Shown piece after piece: positions 20,201-29,800 of a stretch of DNA of 36,355 bases; within the stretch, counting starts at the first letter, position 1, and each line of letters begins with the position of its first letter. The position numbers and the translations under genes are program-made. The stretch spans positions 1 to 36,355 of the forward strand of contig JASHTY010000336.1 of NCBI GenBank assembly GCA_030040315.1, in the 5' to 3' direction. This DNA is from Terriglobia bacterium. GTDB taxonomy: Bacteria; Acidobacteriota; Terriglobia; UBA7540. The notes below the pieces were generated by a model. The model had not been told where the DNA came from. It searched no databases and saw nothing but the letters and a program-made list of their open reading frames with translations.

Positions 20201-20768
20201 TAAACAGGGTGTCGTCTGCATTCGCTCCAGCGGAAGTGGTCACCCATGTTATAGACGTGTTAGTGATGAGCACGGCGGGGGACTGCTGCGCCAGCAGAAA
20301 CACGTTGGCGTGGAGATCTGGTAGCTCGGTAATCGACCTTTGGTCGATCACCTGTCCCACCGAGGAGCTGGCGGTTTGCAGCAGCGGCGTCGTCGCCGTG
20401 ACGGTGACTCTTTGGGACTGCTGGCCAATCTCCATCGGAATATCGATCTGGATTTGATCGCCGATGTGAATGTCGATGCTCTGGCGGACGAAGGTCTTAA
20501 AGCCCGTGGCCCGCGCGCGGAGGTTGTAAGTGCCAGGAAGAATATAAGGAATCACATAATCCCCTTGTTCATTGGTCGTACAAGAGGCCGTGGTATTGGT
20601 AGCGACGTTGGTCGCTTCGACCACCACGTTGGGCATGGCAGATCCGGATGAATCCGTGACTCTGCCCGTAAGTGTTGCCCGAGTTTCTTGTGCTCTAAGA
20701 CTGCAGGTAGTCATCGCCAGGACAAGCCCGCAAATGAAGAGGGCTAGCAGGTTCGCTGTTTTGCTCAT
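17238..20768 (-). CDS. Oar-like TonB-dependent receptor with carboxypeptidase-regulatory-like domain
   Basis: ORF 17238..20777; ATG at 20768 (MSKTANLLALFICGLVLAMTTCSLRAQ) preceded by AAGGAG is the likely start. CarboxypepD_reg-like RATLTGRVTDSSGSAMPNVVVEATN; plug and beta-barrel; C-terminal FNHPNF region. Confidence 0.93.
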   Translation of the reverse strand: MSKTANLLALFICGLVLAMTTCSLRAQETRATLTGRVTDSSGSAMPNVVVEATNVATNTTASCTTNEQGDYVIPYILPGTYNLRARATGFKTFVRQSIDIHIGDQIQIDIPMEIGQQSQRVTVTATTPLLQTASSSVGQVIDQRSITELPDLHANVFLLAQQSPAVLITNTSITWVTTSAGANADDTLFNLAGSPSSTQDVTIDGGEDTTTSAGAGAGKRTVAFIPPADAIAEFKVETAVFDASSGFSTGGWMATNLKSGTNTFHGTVDYWQTNVGWNANDFFANEANEPRAILESNHQVASASGPVYIPKVYDGRSKTFFMYAFEREYRSSPSGVVDTVPTAAEKQGNFSALLNISPTYQIYNPFSATSANGVITRQPFANNVIPTSMFSPTATNMLAYYPSPLTSGTANGTNNYPVPNTPSTLTMTTNTARVDHDFNERHRLFVHAYYGNRPDHAYDYYGTLATGVHSNFGNRGALVDDVYTISPRMLLSVRYAFCRFLFPDQAKSEGMNLTTLGFPASLMTEIDSPNTQFPTIEIGGLSNLGSNTDSLVFTNDNQVAGELTWERGKHTIEFGVDKRWYGANFYSNLGTAPTFDFTTAYTQAASNSTASPDSVGQGMAAFLLGIPTSGTITKTASAAQLSSDLGPFVQDNWRVTKKLMLNLGVRYELEGAYSERFNRSVRGFDTTTVNALNAQVSANYALNPLTQLPANQFSVQGGLLYEGVSGQPHTLYDTQKANFAPRVGFAYQIMKDTVIRGGYGVFYGFVGQQRNLSVIQTGFSQVTNFEPTLNGGLSFVATLDNPFPSGLLQPTGSSLGLNTYMGNTVSFFDSNPRTPFNQIWQMTVQRSLPWQSFIELGYIGNEGQHIIIPRYPQYFPAQDLSTLPTRDQTAYSYWTTNVPNPFYPLLPGTSLAGSVITRYQEGQMAHFPQFAEGSTFPATDGVADTESVGLSWYNALTARFQKRFGYGFALQINYTQSKLLQAQSRLNGQGSPLERVVSADDRPYSLTMSGVYELPVGTGKRFTINNRFANAIVGDWRIGIIPTFQGGPALAFGDALLTSSLSGIALPVGQRTVQNWFNTSAFNTNTTQQLAYNYETLSSRLSGVRGQGLNMWNGSLRKPIKIYERFRIMVDADVANMFNHPNFSVPNTTPTSSAFGTVTSSAAYARTVQLGAQVAW

Positions 20769-20826
20769 ATGCGACACTCCTTATATGTTTCAGTGGGGTG
20801 GGTCGCCCGCTCTGCGCGTCCAGATG

Positions 20827-20856
20827 CTGTTCCCGGGAGCAATGCCCGGGAAACAG
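20827..20856 (-). promoter_or_regulatory. leader hairpin in the receptor 5' UTR
   Basis: CTGTT-CCCGGG-agcaatg-CCCGGG-AAACAG inverted repeat (6+5 bp stem, one bulge). Confidence 0.5.
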
Positions 20857-20896
20857 GAAAGGCCGGAGGCGATCACCGCTCCCAAAAGTATGGTTG

Positions 20897-20925
20897 TTTA
20901 TACTTATATGGAAATATGATGTCAA
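20897..20925 (-). promoter_or_regulatory. sigma70-type promoter for the Oar-like receptor
   Basis: Minus strand TTGACA (20925-20920), 17-nt spacer, TATAAA (20902-20897). Confidence 0.75.
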
Positions 20926-21744
20926 GTGTTTTCTTTTGCCGTTTTTCACTTCGAGGGGGTTTCAAATCGACCGTTCTCTATAAGTCGACAAATTGTCTAA
21001 AGCACTTCCATTATTGGTGGCTCGCATCCTGCGAAGATTTGCAGCAAGTGGGGTCACGCGAGCCATACCTGTTCCTGCTCCAAACCGCATTTTCGAACTA
21101 TACGGAGGGCGCAAGGACACGCGGGAAGTCGCGCATTTCTTCGGCTTCATCGTGGCGGCGTTGCGGCGCGTGCGGCAGCGGTCTCGGCGACGAGGCACGC
21201 CGGAACCTTGAACAGACCGGTGCGGGCGCAGGACCTTGCTCACAGATGGCCGGAAACAACGGCTATGCACGAAGTCTCTATCGTCAACTTAGGCGGTAAG
21301 TCTTCGAATGGCCGGAGCCCGGATAGATGAGCGTAGAACCAGATATTTTCCGTCCTGATAGGCCTCTGCCGGGCAGTCAGGCCAGAGGAGCCTGATCCTT
21401 CGCAGCCACCGATGAAGCGTCTGCCGAAAACGCTTGTTTCGGGATACCGAGCTTCGCCGACCTGGTAATGAACGTCGGATGAGAAGAAGATAAGGTAAGT
21501 TACAGTGTGGGTGATACGGAAAAATCCATTTCAAGGCGTGACGAGCAGCATGAGGAGAAATACCAAAGGCAAGAAGACAATTGAAGAAAGTAATGACCAG
21601 CGCGCCAAGCTCGGTAATCAGACCTGGTTTAATACCAAATAATTGAGGAAGTGAGGATCAGCCTTCGGACTCGACGCACCAGCGCAAAATTGTCGTCCTG
21701 AATTTGGAGGGGCCTTGATCAGCCGAGTCATCCGCACGCACAAG

Positions 21745-22911
21745 TCATTGAGGCGTGCTCTGCGCACTCTGAAGAGTCTTCTCCTTCGCGCTCATTGACA
21801 GCCTTTGGAACTCGGTCGTTTCTCGGGCGCTGGCCTGTGCGTCACCGAGTTGGCGGTAAACCTTGGCAAGCAGGTAGTGGGTTTGAGCGTCGTTGGGATC
21901 GGCTTGAGCAGCAGCGAGCAGTTCGACCTTGGCGGTCTGCTGGTCGCCGAGATTCGCGTAGCACTCGCCCAGCAAAAAATGGGGGCGTGCCACATGAGGC
22001 TGGGCGGCGCTCGCCGCCTTCAGGAATTCGATTGCCCCCGCATAATCGCGCCGGCCAACGGCAAATTCACCAAGGTACTGATTTGCGCCAAAGTCGCTGG
22101 GATTCTCCGCACGGGCCGCCAGAAATTCCTTTTCCGCCTCGTCGATCCGCTTCAGATTGCGCAGAGCGGTTCCGATGTCGTAGTGAATCCCGGGGGCATC
22201 CGGACGCTTCGCCAATGCGGCGCGATATTCTTTAAGGGACTCTTCGTTGTGGCCTTCATTGGCGTACACGTCGCCCATCAGGGCATGGATCTGGAAGGAA
22301 TCGGGGTCGAGATCGGTGAGCTTTTGCATGGTCACAATCGAGGCGTTCATGTACAGATGTGCTAATTCGTACAACGCATCCAGGTCTTTGGGGTTTTGGG
22401 CCAGCGACTGGTTGAACTGTGTGACGGCTTCGTCGGTGCGGCCGAGGGACTGCAAGGCGATGGCGTCGTAATAGTGGGTCCGGGGATGTGGCTGAGGTGT
22501 GGCAAGTTCCGCTTGAAAGCAGGCTACTGCTTTCTCAAATTGATTCAGACCGATGTAGGATACCCCCTCGTAAAAGCTGACTTGCGGGTACTGGGCCTGG
22601 GCAGCGAGGGACCGTTCAAAGACTTCAATCGACTCCGTAAATTTAAGCTCAGTCTGGTACAGAATTCCCAGTCGCTTGAGGACTTCCGGATTCTCGGGAG
22701 CAGCCATCAACGCTTGCCGGTATACTTCCTCAGCTCCCCGATAATCCTGGGCTTTCTCGAACGCCCGTGCCTGCTCCAGGAGGGCGGCGACGTCGGCGGG
22801 CACTGCGGCAAAACTTCCTCCCGTCGCCAGCAAGATGCAGCCGGCCATGACCGGGCCGAGAAATAAACACGCCCGCCAGCGCTCGATGGAAGGCATTCCC
22901 CATCCCCTCAT
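21745..22911 (-). CDS. TPR repeat protein, exported
   Basis: 388 aa; many TPR units (AEEVYRQALMAAPENPEVLKRLGILYQ etc.); hydrophobic N-terminus; ATGA overlap with the upstream gene. Confidence 0.9.
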   Translation of the reverse strand: MRGWGMPSIERWRACLFLGPVMAGCILLATGGSFAAVPADVAALLEQARAFEKAQDYRGAEEVYRQALMAAPENPEVLKRLGILYQTELKFTESIEVFERSLAAQAQYPQVSFYEGVSYIGLNQFEKAVACFQAELATPQPHPRTHYYDAIALQSLGRTDEAVTQFNQSLAQNPKDLDALYELAHLYMNASIVTMQKLTDLDPDSFQIHALMGDVYANEGHNEESLKEYRAALAKRPDAPGIHYDIGTALRNLKRIDEAEKEFLAARAENPSDFGANQYLGEFAVGRRDYAGAIEFLKAASAAQPHVARPHFLLGECYANLGDQQTAKVELLAAAQADPNDAQTHYLLAKVYRQLGDAQASARETTEFQRLSMSAKEKTLQSAQSTPQ

Positions 22912-24104
22912 GGCTTTTCGTTTGCCTCTTTCTGCTTCCTGAGCGCGTCCTGCAATCGCGCCTGGTCCTGTTCCTGGCCCTCGCGGGTGAGTCTTTCGGA
23001 TATCCGCAGGTGCTCCTGACTCTTTTCTTTGTCCCCCAGTCGGGCGTAAAGCTCGTAAAGCTGGTAGTGTACTTCCTTATAATTCTGATCGATCTTCAAG
23101 GCATCCTGAAATGCCTGAAGTGCGGCCTGGTTATCCCCCAGGCCGCGGTACGCTTTGCCGAGCAGAAACCTCGCCCGGGCAAGTTCGGGGTACACGCTAA
23201 CGGTTATTTTGAGATGATCAATGGCCTGCTGGAATTTTTGCTCGTCCACCAGCATGTCACCCATATAGTAATTGCCCAGGGGTTGGTTCGGCTCCTCTTG
23301 CAGGGCCAAGCTGAGTTGTTCCATGGCGTGCGCGTTGTCCTTCATTTTCCAGTAAACCTGTCCCAGGCCAAGGTGAATGCCCGGGAATTCGGGATTCTTG
23401 CGTAGCAGTTCCTCATACTCCAGTATGGCATCGTCCAAACGGCCCGCGTCAGACAAGGCTTCGGCTTTCATGGCGTGTGTGAATTCCGAGTCGGGAGCCA
23501 TTTTCGTCAGCCGCTCGGCGGCGGCGTTCATGGCCGCTTTGTAATCGACCACCAGTTCATACTGTACGACCAAATCGTGAGGGTCGTCGGCCGCCAGGCC
23601 TTCGAGTTGCTGAATGGCCTCATACGATTGTCCTTTGGCGCTGAATGCCAAAGCCAGATAGTAGCGCGCCTGCCGGTCCTTAGAATTGGCGGTGAGTTCC
23701 TGGCGAGCCACTTCCACTGTTTTATCAAACAGGTTCAGCGCATAATAGGAGACCGCCAACTGGGAATTGACGCCGGGGTAGAGCGGAGCGCGGCTGAGGA
23801 TCTGGTGGAAAACCGTGATGGCTTCTTCGTGTTTGCCTTGCTCCTGGAGAACCACGCCGAGCGCTTTCAGCAGGTTCGGGTCGTCGGGGCTGGAAACGAG
23901 AATCTGGCGGTAGATTTTTTCCGCCCCGGCATGGTCGCCGTGCATTTCCAATTCCGCAGCGCGAGCAAGCGGTGGTTTGGAATCCTGAGGGAAGACCCGC
24001 GCTGCAGGAAAGGATAACATCCCAACCGCAGCCACAAGTGTCCACGCTCGCCCGACGTTGAGCGTTTTCGGGGATTTCCAGTTCAAGGGTTTGCCGGCAA
24101 CCAC
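22908..24104 (-). CDS. TPR repeat protein, exported
   Basis: 398 aa; TPR units; GTG start preceded by GAGGAGAGG; hydrophobic N-terminus. Confidence 0.9.
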   Translation of the reverse strand: MVAGKPLNWKSPKTLNVGRAWTLVAAVGMLSFPAARVFPQDSKPPLARAAELEMHGDHAGAEKIYRQILVSSPDDPNLLKALGVVLQEQGKHEEAITVFHQILSRAPLYPGVNSQLAVSYYALNLFDKTVEVARQELTANSKDRQARYYLALAFSAKGQSYEAIQQLEGLAADDPHDLVVQYELVVDYKAAMNAAAERLTKMAPDSEFTHAMKAEALSDAGRLDDAILEYEELLRKNPEFPGIHLGLGQVYWKMKDNAHAMEQLSLALQEEPNQPLGNYYMGDMLVDEQKFQQAIDHLKITVSVYPELARARFLLGKAYRGLGDNQAALQAFQDALKIDQNYKEVHYQLYELYARLGDKEKSQEHLRISERLTREGQEQDQARLQDALRKQKEANEKP

Positions 24105-24113
24105 ACCCTCTCC

Positions 24114-25295
24114 TCACTGCTTGCTGTCTTCAGCTCGCTTCCGAAGCTCCTCATCCCTTTTTGCTTTATCCGCTCTTTCCTTCGCATAAATGGCCTCGAA
24201 GGCCTGCAATTGCGCTTGGGCCTTCTCCGGCTCCTTTAGCTTTTGGTAAAGCTGCGCAAGCTGGTAATGTACGTTTTTATCGTCTGGACTCTGCGCGGCC
24301 GCCTTTTCGAGAAGTTTCACCGCTTCGTCGAGCTTGCCCTGCTGCGTATAGCATTTTGCCAGGAGAAGGTTCGCCTGCAAGAAATCAGGGTCGCTGGACA
24401 CGACCAATGTCAGGTGCGGAATGGCTTCCTGCATCCGATCGCTTTTCAGTAAAATATCCGCCAGGTAGTAATTGGCCTTAAGGTGATTCGGATCTTCCTG
24501 GAGGGCGAGCCGGAGTTCCTGCTCGCCTTCCTTGTATTCTGCCTTGTTGTAGTAGATTTCGCCGAGAGCGAAATGAATTCCCGGAAACGAAGGATTCTTC
24601 TTGAGAGCTTCCTGGTAATCAACTATGGCCTCCGAATATTTTTGCTCTTCGGCATAGCCTTCCCCTTTGAGGACAAGCATGAAGTCAGAGTCAGGATCGA
24701 CATTCCCCAACTGATTGATGGCGGCAATCGTTCTGCCTCGGAGGAACCGGATCAGCTCGAACAGCGCCCGCTGGTCCTGGGGATTCTGATCCAGCAAGAT
24801 TTCGTATTGACGCAAGGCATCGGCATAACGGCCCAGTGATCGGTAAGCCTGAGCCTCATAAAACCGGGCCCGGCGGTATTTGGGATCGGCCTCCAACTCC
24901 TTATCAAACGACAGAATCGCCTGATCGGGGTTGTTCAAGCCGAAGTAAGAAAGCCCCAAATAAAAGTTCACCTCGGGGTATTGCGGCGCACCCTGCAATA
25001 CCTTCTGGAAGGTATCGATGGATTCCTGGAGCTTCAATTCAGTCTGGTAGACTATCCCCAACCTCTTAAGAATTTCGGGTTGGTTTGGAAATTTCGACGC
25101 CGCCTCCAGATAAACTTGCTCGGCGCCAGCAAAATCCTCCGCCTTCTCCATCTCACGCGTCCGCGTGAAATAATCGTCCAGCGTTAGGGATCCCGATTGG
25201 GCTGGAAGCCAGGCACAGCATAGGAGAAGAACAAGAATGAGCAGCCAGGCTTGACGGGAGGAAGTCAAAATCATCCTCCAAGGACTGTGATGCAT
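24114..25295 (-). CDS. TPR repeat protein, exported
   Basis: 393 aa; TPR units; signal-like ILTSSRQAWLLILVLLLCCAWLPAQS. Confidence 0.9.
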   Translation of the reverse strand: MHHSPWRMILTSSRQAWLLILVLLLCCAWLPAQSGSLTLDDYFTRTREMEKAEDFAGAEQVYLEAASKFPNQPEILKRLGIVYQTELKLQESIDTFQKVLQGAPQYPEVNFYLGLSYFGLNNPDQAILSFDKELEADPKYRRARFYEAQAYRSLGRYADALRQYEILLDQNPQDQRALFELIRFLRGRTIAAINQLGNVDPDSDFMLVLKGEGYAEEQKYSEAIVDYQEALKKNPSFPGIHFALGEIYYNKAEYKEGEQELRLALQEDPNHLKANYYLADILLKSDRMQEAIPHLTLVVSSDPDFLQANLLLAKCYTQQGKLDEAVKLLEKAAAQSPDDKNVHYQLAQLYQKLKEPEKAQAQLQAFEAIYAKERADKAKRDEELRKRAEDSKQ

Positions 25296-25411
25296 GGTGC
25301 AATTTTACCACCTTGCCTGAGCCATTACAAAAACCATTTAGCCTTCGCCTTCCGAACTACACGATTGACCGACAGCATGGACGGGTACTGTATAATTGCT
25401 GGTGACTTACC

Positions 25412-26593
25412 ATGCGCCGAGCATTGTTCTTCCTCATTTTTTTCGTCTTCATTCCGGCGGTGGCCTGCCTTGCGGCACAGGACACTACGGAGACCCAGGC
25501 CCAACAGCACTTCCAGGCAGCTCAAGCGGCGGAGAAGAAGGGTGACTATGACCAAGCTATCGCGGAATACCAGGAGATTCTCAAGCTGTACCCGCACCTC
25601 CCGGAGGTCTATAACAACCTCGGACTTGTCTATTACGTTCAGGGGAAAAACGTCGACGCCATTGCGGCGTTTCAACAGGTATTGGCAGTCAAGCCCGATG
25701 CTTTAGGTGCCAACCTCTTCCTCGGCATGGCGTACCTGCGCACCAACCAGTACGAGAAGTCTCTGGCACCGCTTCAGAAAGCGATCGACCTGAATCCCAA
25801 GGATACCCGTCCTTATCTCAACTTGGCCGTCAGCTACTCTGAACTAGGCCGGGACGGGGAGGCCGCACAAGTTCTTGAGAAAGCTGCGGAGTACTCTCCT
25901 GAAGATGCTGAAGTGCAATATCAACTTGGAAGGATTTATACGAAGTTGATGACCAATTCCTATCGAAAGATGGCGACTCTCGGCCCGGACTCCGCGCGCT
26001 ACCACCAAGTCATGGGGAACTCTTTCGAGGCGCGCCGGGACATGCCACACGCCATCCAGGAATACGAAAAAGCCGTGGCCATAGGTCCAAGCATCCCTGG
26101 CGTACACTACTCGCTGGGGAGCGCTTATTGGAAAGAGAATGAACTCGACAGGGCTGAACACGAATTCAAAGAAGAGCTTAAACTTTCTCCGGAAAATTAC
26201 CTGGCGACCTGGAAATTGGGAAACATCTACCTGATGCGCCAACAATTCGATGAAGCTCTGACCTATTTTCAGAAGGCCCTCCAGCAAAAGCCGGACCTCG
26301 GGCAGGCGCATCGCGATCTGGCCAAGCTGTATCTTCGAGTCCACAAGCCTGATTTGGCGGTGAGCCAACTAAAAATCGTCGCTGAACTTGACCCCACAGA
26401 AGCATCCGCACACTATCTGTTAGCCCAAGCCTATCGTGACCTTGGACGCGCTTCCGATCAGAAAGCGGAGGTGGCCTTGTTCGAGAAGTTGAAGAAGGAC
26501 GAAGAGGAGCGCGCGAAGCCCCCGGAATTATTGGGGACCAGCGCGGCGGACGAGCCGAACGAAGAAAAGACCGAAACCCCTCCAAAGAGGTGA
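25412..26593 (+). CDS. TPR repeat protein, exported
   Basis: 393 aa; signal peptide MRRALFFLIFFVFIPAVACLAAQ; TPR units; divergent from the other three TPR genes. Confidence 0.92.
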   Translation: MRRALFFLIFFVFIPAVACLAAQDTTETQAQQHFQAAQAAEKKGDYDQAIAEYQEILKLYPHLPEVYNNLGLVYYVQGKNVDAIAAFQQVLAVKPDALGANLFLGMAYLRTNQYEKSLAPLQKAIDLNPKDTRPYLNLAVSYSELGRDGEAAQVLEKAAEYSPEDAEVQYQLGRIYTKLMTNSYRKMATLGPDSARYHQVMGNSFEARRDMPHAIQEYEKAVAIGPSIPGVHYSLGSAYWKENELDRAEHEFKEELKLSPENYLATWKLGNIYLMRQQFDEALTYFQKALQQKPDLGQAHRDLAKLYLRVHKPDLAVSQLKIVAELDPTEASAHYLLAQAYRDLGRASDQKAEVALFEKLKKDEEERAKPPELLGTSAADEPNEEKTETPPKR

Positions 26594-26694
26594 ATTGTCA
26601 CCCTCGGCCACCGATGGTCCAAGCCCCAGCCAGATTCCATCCTTAACGAGTATAAGAGCTGAATCCTCCACTTTGCGTTAATCCCGGACGCCCA

Positions 26695-26750
26695 GAAAAC
26701 AAAAGGCGACAGAAGAGGTCGGAACTATCTTTCCGCACTCTTCTGTCGCC
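26695..26750 (-). terminator. intrinsic terminator for the minus-strand receptor gene
   Basis: Perfect 13-bp stem GGCGACAGAAGAG (26705-26717) / CTCTTCTGTCGCC (26738-26750), 20-nt loop; on the minus strand followed by TTTTGTTTT. Confidence 0.8.
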
Positions 26751-26761
26751 CGGGAAGAACC

Positions 26762-26792
26762 ACCGAGGAGCGCTCATGATGCGCGCCTCGGT
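26762..26792. repeat. second hairpin directly after the receptor stop codon
   Basis: ACCGAGGAGCGC-tcatgat-GCGCGCCTCGGT, one mismatch in the stem. Confidence 0.6.
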
Positions 26793-26801
26793 TCTATATC
26801 G

Positions 26802-29800
26802 CTAGTACGTGATCTTCAAGCCAAACTGAATCTCCCGTGGGAAATTCTCCTGGGTTGTGATGTGGCCGAAACCGCCAAGACCGGAGGAAACCTCATTGCC
26901 CTGGAGAATCGAACCGTACTGGTCACCGCCCTGATCGAACCCGAAGACCGTCCGATTGAAGATGTTCAGGAAGTCGGTACGGAATTCGATGTTGACCCTC
27001 TCCTTGATCTGCGTTTTCTTGATGATCGAGATGTCCTCGTCAAGCCAGCCAAAGCCGCGGACGCTGCCGTCAGTGGCCGGTGCATTGCCGAGAGTCCACG
27101 GATCAAGATTGTTGGAGGAAGGATTGGTCCAAGCCGCAACGTTATTCACGGCCCCGTAGTCAACGCCGTTGACTACGCCACCATTCGGGTCCCATTTGCC
27201 TTCCCTGAACGCCTGTGACCGCTTGGGAACGCCGGGCACAATGTTGGGGCGCGTCAGAAAGCTATTGGGACCGGAATAAGGATTCAGGGGATTGTCGCCG
27301 CTGGCGATGATGCTGGGCGGGCCGCTTTGGTAAGTCTGGAACCCCGCAATTTCCCAGCCTCCAACAATCCTTCCGGCCGCGCCACCTTGATTGGCGTACC
27401 TCTTGCCAGGTCCGAAGGGCAATTGGTACTCGTACGACAGCGTCAGGGTTTGCGGATAATCGTTAAGGGCCAGCGACCTCTCTGCCTTGGCGTTATAGAA
27501 GTCCTGGGTAAAGCCGGAGAACTCATTAAATAAGCTTCCAGCATCGGTCATGGTCTTTTCCCAAGTATACGAGGCGAGGAAGGTCAGGCCTTCCGAAAAC
27601 TGCTTTCGAACCTGAACCTGCAGGGCGTTGTAGCTTGAGTTGCCAACGCCTTCGCCAAAATCCCGCATCTGGGAAAGACCCTCTGTGGTGTCAGTCGTGT
27701 ATTGTGGGAAGGGCCGCAAGGCCTGGCCAAGGGTCGCACTGCTTCCCCACACCGACTCAAACCCCTTGAAGGGGGAGTGGTTACCCGTTGTCGGATCGAT
27801 GGGCATGGCCTGCACGATGGGAAGCGCCTGCACGGCCGGGGTTCCTATCGTGCTAAAAAGGTAGTTACCCGGGGTATACGGCGACGTGCTCTGCGCATAC
27901 GTGAAGGCATTCGTGTACTCGGTCGGCATCACATTGGAATTCATCAGCCGGCTGGGAAGATGGGTTCCCTTGGTACCGACATAGGCCACGTCAACAAGAA
28001 TCTTGCCGGGAATCTCCCGCTGCACATCAAAAGTCCAATTCTGGATGGACGGAACCTTATTGTCACCAGGGAATCCTTCGAAGAACGGTCCCTGCCCCAC
28101 TTCATAGGACTGATTGATAAAGGGAGGCAACGGGAATTTGGAGGAGGGCCACCCGCTGCTGAGCTGGAAGACCGGAGTAAGGCCCGAATACCCGCTGACG
28201 ACGTTCTCAGGAAGGGCGTTGGAAGCATTGTAGCCGAGCCGGCCCGCGCCCGACGTGCCGGAAAGTGCGCGCTCAATACCGCCGGCCGTATAGAGGATTC
28301 CGTAGCCGCTCCGGATCACAGTTTTATCATTGAGCATATAGGCAAGACCGAAGCGCGGACCCAAATCCCCCAGTGACGCTGAAACCGGAGAGCGCTGGCC
28401 ACTGCTCGCAAACACCATCGCGCCCCGGATGTTGTACTGGGTATTCATCGCCGTGGGGTTCACCCAGGACAGGGCGTTGTGAGCATCCACATCCGGCCGG
28501 AAGATGTCATAGCGAAGGCCAACGTTGAGGGTCAGCTTGCGGCTGAACTTGTAATCGTCCTGGCCGAAAAAGCCGTAGTAGGCGTAGCGGTCAGCGGCAG
28601 TGACGCCCGTAATGCCCGCCGTGCCCGTACTCACGTCGCCCAACAGGAAGCCCGCCTCACCCATCCCGGTGCACTCGCCGCCGGCGGGGCACGAATCGTT
28701 GTACCACGTGGCCGGACCCGGCAAGGAGGTGGTTCCCTCATCGAAGGTTAGGAAGCTGGATTGGTAGCTGGCGGACCACGCGTTCACCTGGAATTTGGTG
28801 TAGCTCCCGCCAAATTTGAAAGAGTTCTTGCCTTTAATCCAATTCAGGTTGTCAGCAACGTTGAAAACGTTCGTCGAGCCATAACTCTGTCCCTGGGTTG
28901 CGTAGAGGTTGCCCAAGTCGCCGATACTGAGTTCAACGAAAACCGAACCGGGCCCGGTTTGAGGCACACCGTTATAACCGAGCTTCGCCGGCCATCCGGT
29001 TCCCGCCCCGGGGTAGCTCTGGGTTCCCAGGCGGTTAAATCCCACACCCAGATGATTCACCACCGCTGGACTGAAGATGAAGTCATCGCTGAAGCGCGCG
29101 ATATCCTGCTGTGTGTAACTGGTGCCGCCGTTGGTGATCGCGCCGGGCCACTTCGAGCCGGTGGGGTTGTATTCGTTGGACCAGGCGAATTCACCCATGA
29201 TGCGGTCGCGGTTGGAGATGTTATGGTCCATTTTGGCTCCCCACTCCGTGGTGTTTGTCAATGCAGTGTAGGAGGCCAGCCAGTTGTCGATGTATCCGAA
29301 TTCGGTGCCGGCACGCATGCCGCTTTGGGGAAAGTAAGTGAAGATCTTGGCCGCCAATGGGTCAATTCGGCCGGACGGAATGATGTTGGCGGAAGCAGTG
29401 GGTTTTCCCGTCATGGTGTTGTAGCCAAAGCCGTCGCGCAGGATCGCCGCAGCTCCGCTGGTGTTGGTGAGTCCGGTTTCCGGGTCGGCGGCGCCGGCAG
29501 CAACGGTCCGCGTCGTGGCCGGATCGTAGGCTTCGTTCTCATACATCGCACGGCCGATGGCATCGAAGCACTGCGAACTCCCGGTGCCGCAATCGGCAAT
29601 CGGGGTTTGACCCAGGTTGCTCAAATTACCTTGTTGCATGGACACGGTCGGAACTGTGTCTAGGGCGTTGCTCGGCTCGTTGCGAAGACGAAATGCGTGA
29701 TACCAGCCGAAGAAAAATGTCTTGTCACGGCCATTGTAGATGTGAGGAAGCACAACCGGGCCCCCCACGTTGGCGCCAAATTCGTTCTGCTTGTTCACGG

